Source of the DNA: Arthrobacter sp. E3
GTDB lineage: Bacteria; Actinomycetota; Actinomycetes; Actinomycetales; Micrococcaceae
Reading direction: 5' to 3'
Length of the DNA stretch: 41,511 nt
Assembly: GCF_017353415.1 (NCBI RefSeq)
Contig: NZ_JAFMPX010000030.1
Span: 1-41,511 of the forward strand
The notes beneath the pieces were generated by a model. The model made no database searches. It saw only the letters and a program-made list of their open reading frames with translations, and had not been told where the DNA came from. Positions within the stretch are counted from its first letter, which is position 1. Every line of letters begins with the position of its first letter. Both the position numbers and the translations under genes were made by a program. Of this stretch, positions 25,214 through 33,526 are shown one piece after another.

Positions 25214-25683
25214 AGTACAGCCAGTCTGGGAGTCAGCCCGGCCATGCGTTGAGTGAACGTTTCGCTGACTGCCTCGTTGAGCCGCCCCAGCGTTTCAAGA
25301 ATCGCCTCAGGGTCATCGGTCTTCGCAGCAAGGATTCGCAGTGCCGCCGACATGGCCGCATCTGCGCGGACCAGCGTCTGCGCACCGGCTTCCGTCAGGC
25401 TCAACCCCGCCGCCCGCTGGTCTCCGGTCACATCCGTCCGGGCCAGCAGGCCGCGCCCAGCTAACGAAGCGACGGCCGCGCTCACGGCGGGTCGGCCCAA
25501 GGCCAGGCTTGCTGCGACCTTGGACGCACGCTCTTCCCCCGCCGAGACGGCAGCCAAAACCCGGTAGTGCGGGAGGCTGAGTTCGTCCAGAGACCGCTCC
25601 AGCAGCCGGGACACGCGCACCAGCGACCGGACAGCCGCAATTGCGGCATCCGGCTCACCTGTGAAGTCCAGCCGTGTTTCCAC
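25210..25683 (-). CDS. MarR-family transcriptional regulator
   Basis: A 157-residue winged-helix regulator. Helices ~35-105 include PHYRVLAAVSAGEERASKVAASL, the recognition region GRPAVSAAVASLAGRGLLARTDV, and the wing with DQRAAGLSLTEAG. It is translationally coupled to the ABC exporter by a 4-bp overlap, so it most probably represses both. The GTG start at 25683 has no ribosome binding site and lies 6 nt after TACGCT, pointing to a leaderless mRNA. A perfect dyad GTTCG-N5-CGAAC overlaps the -35 region. The ligand is unknown. Confidence 0.92.
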   Translation of the reverse strand: METRLDFTGEPDAAIAAVRSLVRVSRLLERSLDELSLPHYRVLAAVSAGEERASKVAASLALGRPAVSAAVASLAGRGLLARTDVTGDQRAAGLSLTEAGAQTLVRADAAMSAALRILAAKTDDPEAILETLGRLNEAVSETFTQRMAGLTPRLAVL

Positions 25684-25689
25684 TGTTCA

Positions 25690-25718
25690 AGCGTAAGCAC
25701 TTTGTTCGGTCATCGAAC
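25690..25718 (-). promoter_or_regulatory. Promoter and MarR-type operator
   Basis: On the minus strand TACGCT (25695-25690) lies 6 nt before the GTG start. The perfect inverted repeat GTTCG-GTCAT-CGAAC (25704-25718) covers the expected -35 position. An autoregulatory MarR dimer bound there would block RNA polymerase. Confidence 0.55.
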
Positions 25719-25775
25719 TATTTTTATGCTGTGAATTTTCTGGGAGCGCCGCGATCCACCTGCGAAGGCACTGCG

Positions 25776-25835
25776 GGGGGCTGTTGTGGTCCACGGACCC
25801 CGCTATAGCGCCGTCGCATCACCACTACAGCCCCC
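25776..25835. repeat. 60-bp palindromic repeat, copy 2 (inverted relative to copy 1)
   Basis: Same length and ends as the copy at 20080-20139 but in the reverse orientation: starts GGGGGCTGTTGTGGT, centre CGCTATAGCG, ends ACCACTACAGCCCCC. It differs from the reverse complement of copy 1 at 6 of 60 positions. It lies between the leuD terminator and the MarR promoter. The two copies bracket a 5.6-kb segment with the AbiEi-like, ABC exporter and MarR genes. Confidence 0.85.
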
Positions 25836-25854
25836 AGAGCGCTTAAACAGCGAA

Positions 25855-25886
25855 AGCCGGCCCGTCCTTTTCGGGACGGACCGGCT
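25855..25886 (-). terminator. leuCD terminator
   Basis: Stem of AGCCGG plus CCCGTCC against GGGACGG plus CCGGCT with one bulged position and the loop TTTTC, 16 bp beyond the leuD stop. The minus-strand sequence after it starts TTTCGC, so the T tract is short. Confidence 0.7.
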
Positions 25887-25901
25887 CGGGCAGCGCGAAA
25901 G

Positions 25902-26516
25902 TTAAGCCTGCGAAAGTTGGACCTTTGCCGGCAGCGTGGTGGGCTTGATGGCCGGGCGGGTGGCCTCGAACGCGGTGATGTCCGGTTCGTTGCGCAGCGT
26001 CAGGCCAATGTCATCAAGGCCTTCGAGGAGGCGCCAGCGCGTGTAGTCGTCAACATGGAACGGGACAACCACCGTGTCAGCCGTGACCAGCTTGGATTCC
26101 AAGTCCACGGTGACTTCGGTGCCGGGTGCGTTTTCGAGCACCTTCCAGATCAACTCGATGTCATCCTGGGCCAGCTCGGCGGCAACAAGGCCCTGCTTGC
26201 CGGAGTTGCCGCGGAAAATGTCGGCGAAGCGCGAGGACAGCACGGCCTTGAAACCGTAGTCCTTCAACGCCCAAACCGCGTGCTCCCGCGAGGAGCCCGT
26301 GCCGAAATCGGCGCCGGCAACAAGCACCGAACCCCGCGAGAACGGTTCCTGGTTCAGGATGAATTCCGGGTTCTTGCGCCAACTGGAGAACAGTGCATCC
26401 TCGAAGCCTGTACGGGTGATCCGCTTCAGGTAGACGGCCGGAATGATCTGGTCGGTGTCAACATTGCTTTGACGCAGCGGGACACCAATGCCGGTGTGGG
26501 TGGAAAACTTTTCCAT
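25902..26516 (-). CDS. leuD: 3-isopropylmalate dehydratase small subunit
   Basis: With LeuC isomerises 2-isopropylmalate to 3-isopropylmalate in leucine synthesis. The 204-residue length is typical. The N-terminal [24 protein letters not shown] and the swivel-domain [17 protein letters not shown] are the small-subunit signatures. AAGGAG precedes the ATG by about 9 nt. It lies 12 bp after leuC in one operon with a terminator behind it. Confidence 0.97.
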   Translation of the reverse strand: MEKFSTHTGIGVPLRQSNVDTDQIIPAVYLKRITRTGFEDALFSSWRKNPEFILNQEPFSRGSVLVAGADFGTGSSREHAVWALKDYGFKAVLSSRFADIFRGNSGKQGLVAAELAQDDIELIWKVLENAPGTEVTVDLESKLVTADTVVVPFHVDDYTRWRLLEGLDDIGLTLRNEPDITAFEATRPAIKPTTLPAKVQLSQA

Positions 26517-26528
26517 GGTGCTAGCTCC

Positions 26529-28061
26529 TTACGCTACGGTCAGTGCTGATTCGAGGTCCGACGGCGAACTCAGGGTTCCGCGGACGGCGGTGGCGGCTGC
26601 CACTACGGGAGAGACGAGGTGCGTGCGCCCGCCCTTGCCCTGGCGGCCTTCAAAGTTGCGGTTGGAGGTGGAGGCGCAACGCTCGCCCGGCTCCAGCTGG
26701 TCCGGGTTCATGCCCAGGCACATGGAGCAGCCGGCAAAACGCCATTCTGCACCAAAGTCCAGGAACACCTTGTCCAGGCCTTCAGCCTCAGCTTCCAGAC
26801 GCACGCGAGCGGAACCAGGCACCACCATCATGCGGATATTGGGGTCCTTTTCGCGGCCGCGGATGATGTCCGCAGCTGCGCGCAGGTCCTCGATGCGGGA
26901 GTTGGTACAGGAGCCCAGGAACACCGTGTTGACGCGGATCTCCTTCATGGGCGTGCCAGCTTCAAGATCCATATATGCCAAGGCGCGCTCGGCGGCAGCC
27001 TTCGCGTTTTCATCGCCAAAGTCCTCCGGGAACGGCACGGAACCGCTCAGCGAAACACCCTGGCCGGGGTTGGTACCCCAAGTGACAAAGGGCTCCAACG
27101 TGTTGGCGTCCAGGAACACTTCGGTGTCGAATTCGGCGTCGTCCTCGGTAGTCAGCGACTTCCAGTACTCGACGGCTGCATCCCACTCTTCGCCCACCGG
27201 AGCGTGGGGGCGGCCCTTGAGGTAGGCAAAGGTTGTCTCATCCGGGGCAATCATCCCTGCACGGGCGCCAGCCTCGATGGACATGTTGCAGATGGTCATG
27301 CGGGCGTCCATGGACAGTGCACGGATCGCGGAGCCGCGGTATTCCAGTACGTAACCCTGCCCGCCGCCGGTGCCGATCTTGGCAATGATGGCCAAGATGA
27401 TGTCCTTGGAGCTGACGCCGGGGCGCAGGGTTCCCTCGACGTTGATGGCCATGGTCCTGAACGGCTTCAGGGGTAGTGTCTGGGTGGCCATGACGTGCTC
27501 CACCTCGGAGGTGCCAATTCCGAACGCCAACGCTCCTACTGCGCCGTGGGTGGAAGTGTGGGAGTCACCGCAGACCACGGTCATGCCCGGCTGGGTCAGG
27601 CCCAGCTGCGGGCCCACCACGTGCACAATGCCCTGCTCGGCGTCACCGAGCGAGTGCAGGCGCACACCAAACTCGGCACAGTTGTTCCGCAGCGTCTGGA
27701 TCTGGGTGCGGCTGGTCAAATCGGCAATCGGCTTGTTGATGGCCAGCGTCGGGGTGTTGTGGTCTTCCGTGGCGATCGTCAGATCCGGGCGGCGCAGCGG
27801 CCGACCGGCCAGGCGCAGACCCTCAAAAGCCTGCGGGGAGGTGACTTCGTGGATCAGGTGAAGATCGATGTACAAGAGGTCAGGCTGGGCGGCGTCGCCA
27901 ACACCCTCACCTTGGCGAACCACGTGGTCGCGCCAAACTTTTTCAGCCAGTGTCTTTGCGGCTCTGCGCGGGGCCACCTTGGACACGTGCTCGGCTGCTT
28001 GTGCTGCTGCACTTTCCACTGCTGTATTTTCCACCGCGTGGGGAGTGGTTGACTCGCTCAC
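26529..28061 (-). CDS. leuC: 3-isopropylmalate dehydratase large subunit
   Basis: Aconitase-type [4Fe-4S] subunit of isopropylmalate isomerase. About 510 residues from the GTG at 28061, chosen because AGGGAG lies 5 nt upstream; the open frame continues much further but that part overlaps the regulator's promoter region and has no family similarity. [12 protein letters not shown] marks the true family start; about 35 extra Ala-rich residues precede it. Cluster ligands are the cysteines in [13 protein letters not shown] and [13 protein letters not shown], and [12 protein letters not shown] is the substrate motif. The divergent IclR-type regulator and the dyad between the two genes suggest control by leucine supply. 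Confidence 0.96.
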   Translation of the reverse strand: MSESTTPHAVENTAVESAAAQAAEHVSKVAPRRAAKTLAEKVWRDHVVRQGEGVGDAAQPDLLYIDLHLIHEVTSPQAFEGLRLAGRPLRRPDLTIATEDHNTPTLAINKPIADLTSRTQIQTLRNNCAEFGVRLHSLGDAEQGIVHVVGPQLGLTQPGMTVVCGDSHTSTHGAVGALAFGIGTSEVEHVMATQTLPLKPFRTMAINVEGTLRPGVSSKDIILAIIAKIGTGGGQGYVLEYRGSAIRALSMDARMTICNMSIEAGARAGMIAPDETTFAYLKGRPHAPVGEEWDAAVEYWKSLTTEDDAEFDTEVFLDANTLEPFVTWGTNPGQGVSLSGSVPFPEDFGDENAKAAAERALAYMDLEAGTPMKEIRVNTVFLGSCTNSRIEDLRAAADIIRGREKDPNIRMMVVPGSARVRLEAEAEGLDKVFLDFGAEWRFAGCSMCLGMNPDQLEPGERCASTSNRNFEGRQGKGGRTHLVSPVVAAATAVRGTLSSPSDLESALTVA

Positions 28062-28205
28062 AGCAGCTCCCTTCACTCGGTGAATCCGTTCCTGGCGGAT
28101 GCCGCATTCGCATGGAATTTGGGGAGGTCCGTCGGCCGTTTCGTTGACTTGTATGCTCCCACTGTTCCAGTCTCCGCTGGATGGAAGCCAATTCTTCGAT
28201 TTGCA

Positions 28206-28220
28206 TCTCACATAATGAGA
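28206..28220. promoter_or_regulatory. Palindromic operator candidate between leuC and the IclR regulator
   Basis: TCTCA-CATAA-TGAGA is a perfect 5-bp dyad with a 5-bp spacer in the 174-bp divergent region, 16 bp before the regulator's start codon. IclR-family proteins bind palindromes of this size. NdgR (Streptomyces) and LtbR (Corynebacterium) are known to control leuCD from such a position. Confidence 0.55.
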
Positions 28221-28235
28221 CGTCAGTATCATTAC

Positions 28236-28955
28236 ATGGACAATTCTAGCGGCGTTGGCGTCATTGACAAAGCGGCCCTGGTGCTCGATGCACTTGAGGC
28301 CGGCCCCACCACCTTGGCACAGCTCGTGGCAGCCACCGGTTTGGCCCGTCCCACCGTGCACAGGTTGGCACTTGCCTTGGTACATCATAGACTCGTCAGC
28401 CGGGATATGCAGGGCCGGTTCGTCCTCGGCGCCAGGCTCGTGGAGTTGGCCTCCGCCGCCGGCGAGGACCGGCTCATCGCCGCCGCCGGCCCAGTCCTGT
28501 TGCAATTGCGCGACTCCACCGGTGAGAGCGCCCAGATCTTCCGGCGGCAGGGCGACTCCCGTGTGTGCGTGGCTTCGGCTGAGCGTCCCATCGGCCTGCG
28601 CGACACCATCCCCGTTGGCACACAGCTGACGATGAAGGCTGGCTCGGCCGCACAGGTTCTGCTGGCGTGGGAGGACCACGAGCGCTTGCTTGAGGGCCTG
28701 CACGGTGCCCGCTTCACCCCGACCGTCCTGGCTGGCGTCCGACGCCGGGGCTGGGGCCAGTCTCTCGGCGAACGTGAGCCCGGGGTCGCCTCGGTCTCAG
28801 CACCTGTGCGGGGTCCCTCCGGACGCGTCATCGCTGCCGTCTCCATCTCGGGTCCCATCGAGCGCCTGACCCGTCAGCCCGGTCGCCTGCACGCAGAAAT
28901 CGTTTGCAACGCCTCCCGGATTCTCACCGAAGCCCTACGCAAGAGCGCTTCCTAG
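28236..28955 (+). CDS. ndgR: IclR-family regulator of leuCD (NdgR/LtbR type)
   Basis: About 239 residues. The start at 28236 ([17 protein letters not shown]) is the conserved start of this family, so earlier in-frame ATGs at 28215 and 28080 are rejected. The N-terminal winged helix (~10-65) has [19 protein letters not shown] as the DNA-recognition part. The C-terminal IclR effector domain (~75-235) includes [24 protein letters not shown] and [21 protein letters not shown]. It is transcribed away from leuC across a shared control region with a TCTCA/TGAGA dyad. The ATG lies 6 nt after CAGTAT without a ribosome binding site, so it may be leaderless. Orthologues regulate leucine and other amino-acid genes. 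Confidence 0.92.
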   Translation: MDNSSGVGVIDKAALVLDALEAGPTTLAQLVAATGLARPTVHRLALALVHHRLVSRDMQGRFVLGARLVELASAAGEDRLIAAAGPVLLQLRDSTGESAQIFRRQGDSRVCVASAERPIGLRDTIPVGTQLTMKAGSAAQVLLAWEDHERLLEGLHGARFTPTVLAGVRRRGWGQSLGEREPGVASVSAPVRGPSGRVIAAVSISGPIERLTRQPGRLHAEIVCNASRILTEALRKSAS

Positions 28956-28975
28956 CCTCACCTGTGGCTCCCGGC

Positions 28976-28981
28976 TAGGGT
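28976..28981 (+). promoter_or_regulatory. -10 box of a leaderless transcript
   Basis: TAGGGT lies 6 nt before the ATG at 28988 and no ribosome binding site is present, so the start codon should be the first codon of the mRNA. Confidence 0.45.
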
Positions 28982-28987
28982 GTGGGC

Positions 28988-29518
28988 ATGATGAACTATG
29001 CGATGTTCCTGCGCGGAGTCAACGTTGGCCGCATCTACATCAAGATGGCCGATCTGCGGACAGCCCTGGCCACGCTGCCAGTCTCGAATGTCAAGACGCT
29101 GCTGGCCTCTGGAAACGTCGTGTGCACGGCAGAATCATCCGCTGCCGAGCTCAAATCCATGGTGGAGACGCTGCTGCGCGAATCCTTTGGCTATGAAGCA
29201 TGGGTGGTTGTGGTCGATGAATCCGAGCTGGCCGCCATCATCGACGCCTGCCCCTACCCCGCCGACGACGCCACCCACCACGCCTATGTGACCCTGTCCG
29301 CTGAGCCGGCCATTCTTGACGAACTGGCCCGGCACGCCGGCGGGATTCCCAGCACCGAACTTGCCCGGTTGGCTCCGATTGCACTGGCTTGGCGGGCGGC
29401 CGCAGGCGGGACCCTCGAGAACCCGTTCAGCAAACTTTCAGCACGGCCGCGCTACAAAAGCACGACGACGACCCGCAACGTGCGCACGCTCCTCAAATGC
29501 CGCGACGCCATGCCCTAA
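28988..29518 (+). CDS. DUF1697 family protein
   Basis: A 176-residue cytoplasmic protein of unknown function. The DUF1697 signature is clear: FLRGVNVG at the N-terminus, KMADLRTAL, VKTLLASGNVV and the C-terminal TTRNVRTL. The ATG at 28988 is preferred to the GTG at 28982 because it lies 6 nt from TAGGGT. It stands alone between the IclR gene and the convergent GTPase operon, 13 bp from the latter's stop. Confidence 0.9.
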   Translation: MMNYAMFLRGVNVGRIYIKMADLRTALATLPVSNVKTLLASGNVVCTAESSAAELKSMVETLLRESFGYEAWVVVVDESELAAIIDACPYPADDATHHAYVTLSAEPAILDELARHAGGIPSTELARLAPIALAWRAAAGGTLENPFSKLSARPRYKSTTTTRNVRTLLKCRDAMP

Positions 29519-29531
29519 CCCCGCCACCGCG

Positions 29532-31145
29532 TCAGGGGCGGGCTCCGGCCAGGGCTGCCTGAAAGTCACGGTAGTGGGCAATCTCCGCTTCGACGGGTTC
29601 CCCCACAAGCGCCTGGGAGACCCCAGCGACACTCTCACGCAGCCGGCGTCGTGCTTGGGCCGCCCGCGCCTTGGCACCGGCCAGCGCCAAGAACTTGCTG
29701 GAGACCGCTAGGAATATCCCCACCACCACCCCTGCCAAAACCATGAGCGTGGGCAGCGGCCAGCCTTCCACCTTGGGCGTTTCAGGGACGGGGAACTGGA
29801 AGTAGCCCATCACGGCGAGCCCGCCCAACCACAGCAGCCCACCCACGGCCACCAGCAGGGCAAGCCACTGGATGACGGCAAACAGCGGCCACCACCAGGC
29901 GCCCGTGTTGGCTTTCAAGTCTGTGCCGGCCACGGCCTGATCAAGCGAGTCGGGCAGCACCTCACGGTTACTGCGCGCAGCCGAGCGGATGGAGACGCGC
30001 CACGGACCAGCGGCTCCATCACTGGCAGCATCGGCAAAGCCCCGGATGGAGGAGTCGATCCGGGCCAGCTCGGCGGCCCCGGCCGGCGGAAGCGAGGTTC
30101 TGTTCAGCTCGGAGGAATCCTCCCGGCGCAGGCTCAACCGACGCAGCGGGTCTTTGCGGAAACGGCTGATCCAACGTGTCACAGGCCAGCCGGTCCGCCG
30201 GGTGGCCTCGAGCCGGTAGGAGCTGCCCACGGCCGAAACCACCGTTTCAATATGCACTGCGTCCGCCAGTCCGGCGGCCAGCTGCTTGCGATCTTGCTGA
30301 TGCACTCCGGCAGCGTCGCCCTCGCCAGAAGCCTCGGCCAGGCGCTGAGCGGCGACGGCAACATCAGCCGCCAGCCGGGCAGATTTAGCTGCCTTAGCCT
30401 TCACGACGGCGGCAATGCGTGCGCGCAGCCCGTCCACACCCTCACCGGTCAAGGCCGAGACGGCGGCCAGCTGTGCCTTGCCCAGGCCGTCGCGCTCGAG
30501 TATTGCGGCCAGCGAATCCAGGACGGGTTTGACCTCGTGCGGAGCCAGCTTGTCCACCTGGTTCAGCACCACAAGCGTCACAGCCGCATGGCTGGAAAAC
30601 GGCCGAATGAAGTCATTGTGGACGGCGGCATCGGCGTACTTTTGCGGGTCAACCACCCACACCAGCACGTCGACCTGTCCGGCCAGGCGCTCCACGATCG
30701 CACGGTTCTCCAACTGGACCGAATCGAAATCCGGCAGATCGAGCAAAACCAGCCCGCCGGCGTCGGACGTCAGACCCGGCACGGGGGTGCCTTCACGGCG
30801 GTCGGCAACCTCAAGCCAGTCAAGCAGCGGAGCACTGCCCGGCATGCCCCAGATCATGGCCAACGGCTCGCTCGTGGTGGGGCGCCGGACGGCAACCCGT
30901 GCCGCATCCGAGCCCGCCACGGCGTTGAACAGCGAGGACTTTCCGCTGCCAGTGGCTCCGAAGAAGCCGACGACAGTATGGTCGGCGCTCAGTGAACGGC
31001 GGGACGAGGCGCGCTCCAAGACGCCGTAAACCTGCTCCAGCGTGGCGTCGTCGAGGCGGCCTTCACCCAGTTTGCGTGCTTCGTTCAACGCCACCAGTGA
31101 GCGGTCAAGGCTGGATTCGGCACGGGCCTGGCGGTGACGACTCAT
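29532..31145 (-). CDS. Dynamin-like membrane GTPase, second of a pair
   Basis: A 537-residue protein. The GTPase domain (~55-270) has G1 GATGSGKSS, a G2 region RRPTTSEP, G3 DLPDFDS, G4 NQVDKL and G5 SALTG, so it should bind and hydrolyse GTP. Charged helical segments follow, then two hydrophobic helices (PLFAVIQWLALLVAVGGLLWLGG and TLMVLAGVVVGIFLAV) near residues 425-490 and a basic helical tail. This build matches bacterial dynamin-like proteins or the related YfjP/Era-like group. Its start overlaps the stop of the preceding GTPase gene as ATGA, so the two are made together and may act as a hetero-oligomer, as Streptomyces DynA/DynB do. The exact role here is unknown. Confidence 0.85.
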   Translation of the reverse strand: MSRHRQARAESSLDRSLVALNEARKLGEGRLDDATLEQVYGVLERASSRRSLSADHTVVGFFGATGSGKSSLFNAVAGSDAARVAVRRPTTSEPLAMIWGMPGSAPLLDWLEVADRREGTPVPGLTSDAGGLVLLDLPDFDSVQLENRAIVERLAGQVDVLVWVVDPQKYADAAVHNDFIRPFSSHAAVTLVVLNQVDKLAPHEVKPVLDSLAAILERDGLGKAQLAAVSALTGEGVDGLRARIAAVVKAKAAKSARLAADVAVAAQRLAEASGEGDAAGVHQQDRKQLAAGLADAVHIETVVSAVGSSYRLEATRRTGWPVTRWISRFRKDPLRRLSLRREDSSELNRTSLPPAGAAELARIDSSIRGFADAASDGAAGPWRVSIRSAARSNREVLPDSLDQAVAGTDLKANTGAWWWPLFAVIQWLALLVAVGGLLWLGGLAVMGYFQFPVPETPKVEGWPLPTLMVLAGVVVGIFLAVSSKFLALAGAKARAAQARRRLRESVAGVSQALVGEPVEAEIAHYRDFQAALAGARP

Positions 31146-32941
31146 GCGCGCTCCCCCGTTCCGCCAAGGCTGGAAAGTTGCGCGGCCAGCGCCTGCAATC
31201 GCTCCGCCGGGGCGTCAAGGGAGTCCTCGCCGTTGCCGATTCGATCCAGAAAGCGGCGTTTCTCGTGCTCAAGCAGATTTTCACAGCGCGCTTCGAGAGA
31301 CAGTTTGGCTTCCTTGGCCAGACGCCGCACGGCATCCTCGCCAAACATGGCTTCCAGCACTTTTTGACCGACGACGGCGGTACCTCCTGCAATGCCCACT
31401 TCGGCTCCCGTCAGTCCCCCGGTGAAAGAGAAAACGACGATCATCAGCACCACGCCCAGGCCGTTGACGCCAAAGGACATCCATCGGGCCTGGGTGCGTT
31501 TGGCTGCACCTTCCGCCCTGATGAGCTCAAGCACTTCGCCCTGCCAGGCACGGATTTCAGCGGCTGATTGGACAGCGAAGTCTGCGCTGGTGGAAGACAG
31601 GTCATCCGTGCCCAGCAGCTGCCGGCCGGCCGGATCTGCGCGCCAGCGCTGGTCTGCGTCTTCGGCTGCACGCGATGCCTGATCGACAATGACGGCTTGT
31701 AAACCGGTTTCAATGGCTGTTTCAACCTTGACGGCCGGCGGTGGCTGGCCCTTGAAGAAAGCGCCGATCCTGTCCCGCAGCCGGCCAATGCCGGATTCCA
31801 GCGCCCGGAAAAACTCGCCTGTACCCACAAAGTCCTGCCACCGTGCCAGCACTTCTCCGCGCAGCAGCGTGCCATCGCTGCTGGCTTTACTGATGCGGGC
31901 CGCAGCATCGGCAAAGGCAGATTCAACGTCCTGTGCCAGCTGCCTTCCGGCATCCTGCTGTGCCGTGGCGGCACTGGCAAGAACCTCCAGCCGTCCCGAG
32001 AGGGACCGCACGGTGCCATTCAACGTCCGGCGGACAATGTCCGCACGACCGGCCGAATCGTCGCTGATCTCCCGCAGCCAGTCAAGGATCGGCGCAACGG
32101 CGTGTGCCGGAAGCATGCCGAGTTCATCAAGCGCTGTTTCCGCGACCACAAACAACTGTGCCCCGGCCAGCCCTTCTCGTTGGAGCATCGCCTGCAGGTC
32201 CTGTGCAACTTCAGCTTCTGCGCCCTGGGGCACACGGTCAAGAATGACGGCCACGGTGATGTCCCGGGACGCCGCATCCAATAGCAGTTTCCACGGGACG
32301 GCGTCGGCGTATCTGTTGGCAGTGGTGACAAAGAGCCACAAATCCGCTGCGGCCAGCAACTGCCCCGCCAGCTGGCGGTTGTCATCGGAGATGGAGTCGA
32401 CGTCGGGCGCGTCAAGAAGTGCCACACCGGCCGGCACAGCAGGATCCTCCACCAGGACAAGGGAAGCCATTGCAGATGCGTCCGGGGAAGCACCGGCACG
32501 CGACGCCGGTGTGTGCGTCTTGACAATTTCCCCGTGCACACGGTGCAGCGTGGGCAGGACCCGGCCGGAGGTGAACCATGGGGCGTCGTCCGGGTGGTGC
32601 AACAGGATCGGTTGGCGCGTGGTCGGACGAATGGCGCCCGAACGCGTGACGGGATGACCCACCAGGGCGTTGACAAGCGTTGACTTCCCGGCACCAGTGG
32701 ATCCGCCTACCACGGCCAGCAGCGGAGCATCCAAGCTTTTCCAGCGCGGCAATATGTAGTCATCGAGCTGTGCAAGTGCAGAAGTGGTCGTGGTGCGGGC
32801 TTCGTCCACGCCCGGCAACGCCAGCGGCAGTTCCAACCCGGCCAGCTCGGTGCGCACATTTTCCAGCAGCTCAACGGCTGCCTCTTGTACCAAGGCAGAG
32901 GCGCCATTGCTGCTTGAAGGACTCGAATCAGTGGAGTTCAC
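31142..32941 (-). CDS. Dynamin-like membrane GTPase, first of a pair
   Basis: About 599 residues from the GTG at 32941; upstream in-frame sequence looks non-coding. G1 is GGSTGAGKSTLVNAL, G2 RPTTRQP, G3 DAPDVDS. The G4 position reads ILDRVP instead of NKxD, so nucleotide specificity or activity may differ from its partner. Long helical regions (~310-480) precede a hydrophobic hairpin (WMSFGVNGLGVVLMIVVFSF and the Gly-rich GAEVGIAGGTAVVG) near residues 505-550, and an acidic/basic helical tail. The pairing of one canonical and one divergent GTPase resembles other bacterial tandem dynamin-like genes, which remodel membranes at division or under stress. No ribosome binding site stronger than GAAG is visible. 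Confidence 0.82.
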   Translation of the reverse strand: MNSTDSSPSSSNGASALVQEAAVELLENVRTELAGLELPLALPGVDEARTTTTSALAQLDDYILPRWKSLDAPLLAVVGGSTGAGKSTLVNALVGHPVTRSGAIRPTTRQPILLHHPDDAPWFTSGRVLPTLHRVHGEIVKTHTPASRAGASPDASAMASLVLVEDPAVPAGVALLDAPDVDSISDDNRQLAGQLLAAADLWLFVTTANRYADAVPWKLLLDAASRDITVAVILDRVPQGAEAEVAQDLQAMLQREGLAGAQLFVVAETALDELGMLPAHAVAPILDWLREISDDSAGRADIVRRTLNGTVRSLSGRLEVLASAATAQQDAGRQLAQDVESAFADAAARISKASSDGTLLRGEVLARWQDFVGTGEFFRALESGIGRLRDRIGAFFKGQPPPAVKVETAIETGLQAVIVDQASRAAEDADQRWRADPAGRQLLGTDDLSSTSADFAVQSAAEIRAWQGEVLELIRAEGAAKRTQARWMSFGVNGLGVVLMIVVFSFTGGLTGAEVGIAGGTAVVGQKVLEAMFGEDAVRRLAKEAKLSLEARCENLLEHEKRRFLDRIGNGEDSLDAPAERLQALAAQLSSLGGTGERA

Positions 32942-33041
32942 AGCTTCATCATGCCAGTTCAGGGCGGAAGAGCACGGGATTACCGCGTGGTGGATGGCAA
33001 GTTTCAGGACCACTTTGACTCCAGCGCACCGCCAAGCAGAG

Positions 33042-33072
33042 AAGTGGCGCCACCGTGACGGTAGCGCCACTT
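33042..33072. repeat. 31-bp near-perfect dyad
   Basis: AAGTGGCGC (33042-33050) pairs with GCGCCACTT (33064-33072), and inside it ACCGT pairs with ACGGT around a single G. It lies between the GTPase operon start and the tRNA terminator. It has no T tract on either strand, so a regulatory or dispersed-repeat role is as likely as termination. Confidence 0.6.
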
Positions 33073-33145
33073 GCAGTGCTGAACATGCGCAGGCGTACAA
33101 GTGAGTCTCAATGGGCTCGACCACTGGTGCCAAGCGCACAGCAAA

Positions 33146-33175
33146 AAGACCGGGAATCTTTTGATTCCCGGTCTT
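33146..33175 (-). terminator. Terminator of the tRNA transcript
   Basis: A perfect 13-bp stem (AAGACCGGGAATC at 33146-33158, GATTCCCGGTCTT at 33163-33175) with a 4-nt loop. On the minus strand it is followed by TTTTTGC. It lies 5 bp beyond the 3' end of tRNA-Glu: a textbook intrinsic terminator. Confidence 0.9.
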
Positions 33176-33180
33176 GCTTG

Positions 33181-33253
33181 TGACCCCAGCGGGATTCGAA
33201 CCCGCGTTACCGCCGTGAGAGGGCAGCGTACTAGGCCGCTATACGATGGGGCC
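33181..33253 (-). tRNA. tRNA-Glu (anticodon CTC)
   Basis: A 73-nt cloverleaf: acceptor GGCCCCA pairs with TGGGGTC (one G-U), the anticodon loop is in GCCCTCTCACGGC with CTC, and the T arm contains GGGTTCGAATCCC. The discriminator is A and CCA is not encoded. It lies about 90 bp after tRNA-Gln on the same strand. Confidence 0.95.
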
Positions 33254-33344
33254 CTAATACATTCACTTTTTTGCCCAACGAACTTCAGGAACAATACCTG
33301 AAATTTGCTGTTCACGCCAAATAAAAAGGCGGCTTTTGCAAGCG

Positions 33345-33416
33345 CTGGGATACCAGGACTCGAACCTAGAATGTCGGTACCAGAAACCGATGTGTTGCCA
33401 ATTACACCATATCCCA
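33345..33416 (-). tRNA. tRNA-Gln (anticodon CTG)
   Basis: A 72-nt cloverleaf: acceptor TGGGATA pairs with TATCCCA, discriminator G, anticodon loop TTCTGGT with CTG, and T arm with AGGTTCGAGTCCT. CCA is not encoded. It is probably co-transcribed with tRNA-Glu. Confidence 0.95.
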
Positions 33417-33484
33417 ATGGCTGCGTTCTGCCGTGAAATCCGCGGGTTTCCCCGGTTCTTCTGCGGCCCTCGCGCCGGGATAAA

Positions 33485-33513
33485 ACTATACCCGAGAGAT
33501 TGCTGAACGCCAA
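33485..33513 (-). promoter_or_regulatory. Promoter of the tRNA-Gln/tRNA-Glu unit
   Basis: On the minus strand TTGGCG (33513-33508) and TATAGT (33490-33485) are separated by exactly 17 bp, about 70 bp upstream of tRNA-Gln. This is the best housekeeping-type promoter in the window, fitting a highly expressed stable RNA. Confidence 0.7.
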
Positions 33514-33526
33514 AACGAGAATGCCA

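Noticed and set aside
28062-28703. Extension of leuC upstream to 28703
   Set aside because: Crosses the divergent regulator's promoter and coding region and has no LeuC similarity; the GTG at 28061 has a good ribosome binding site.
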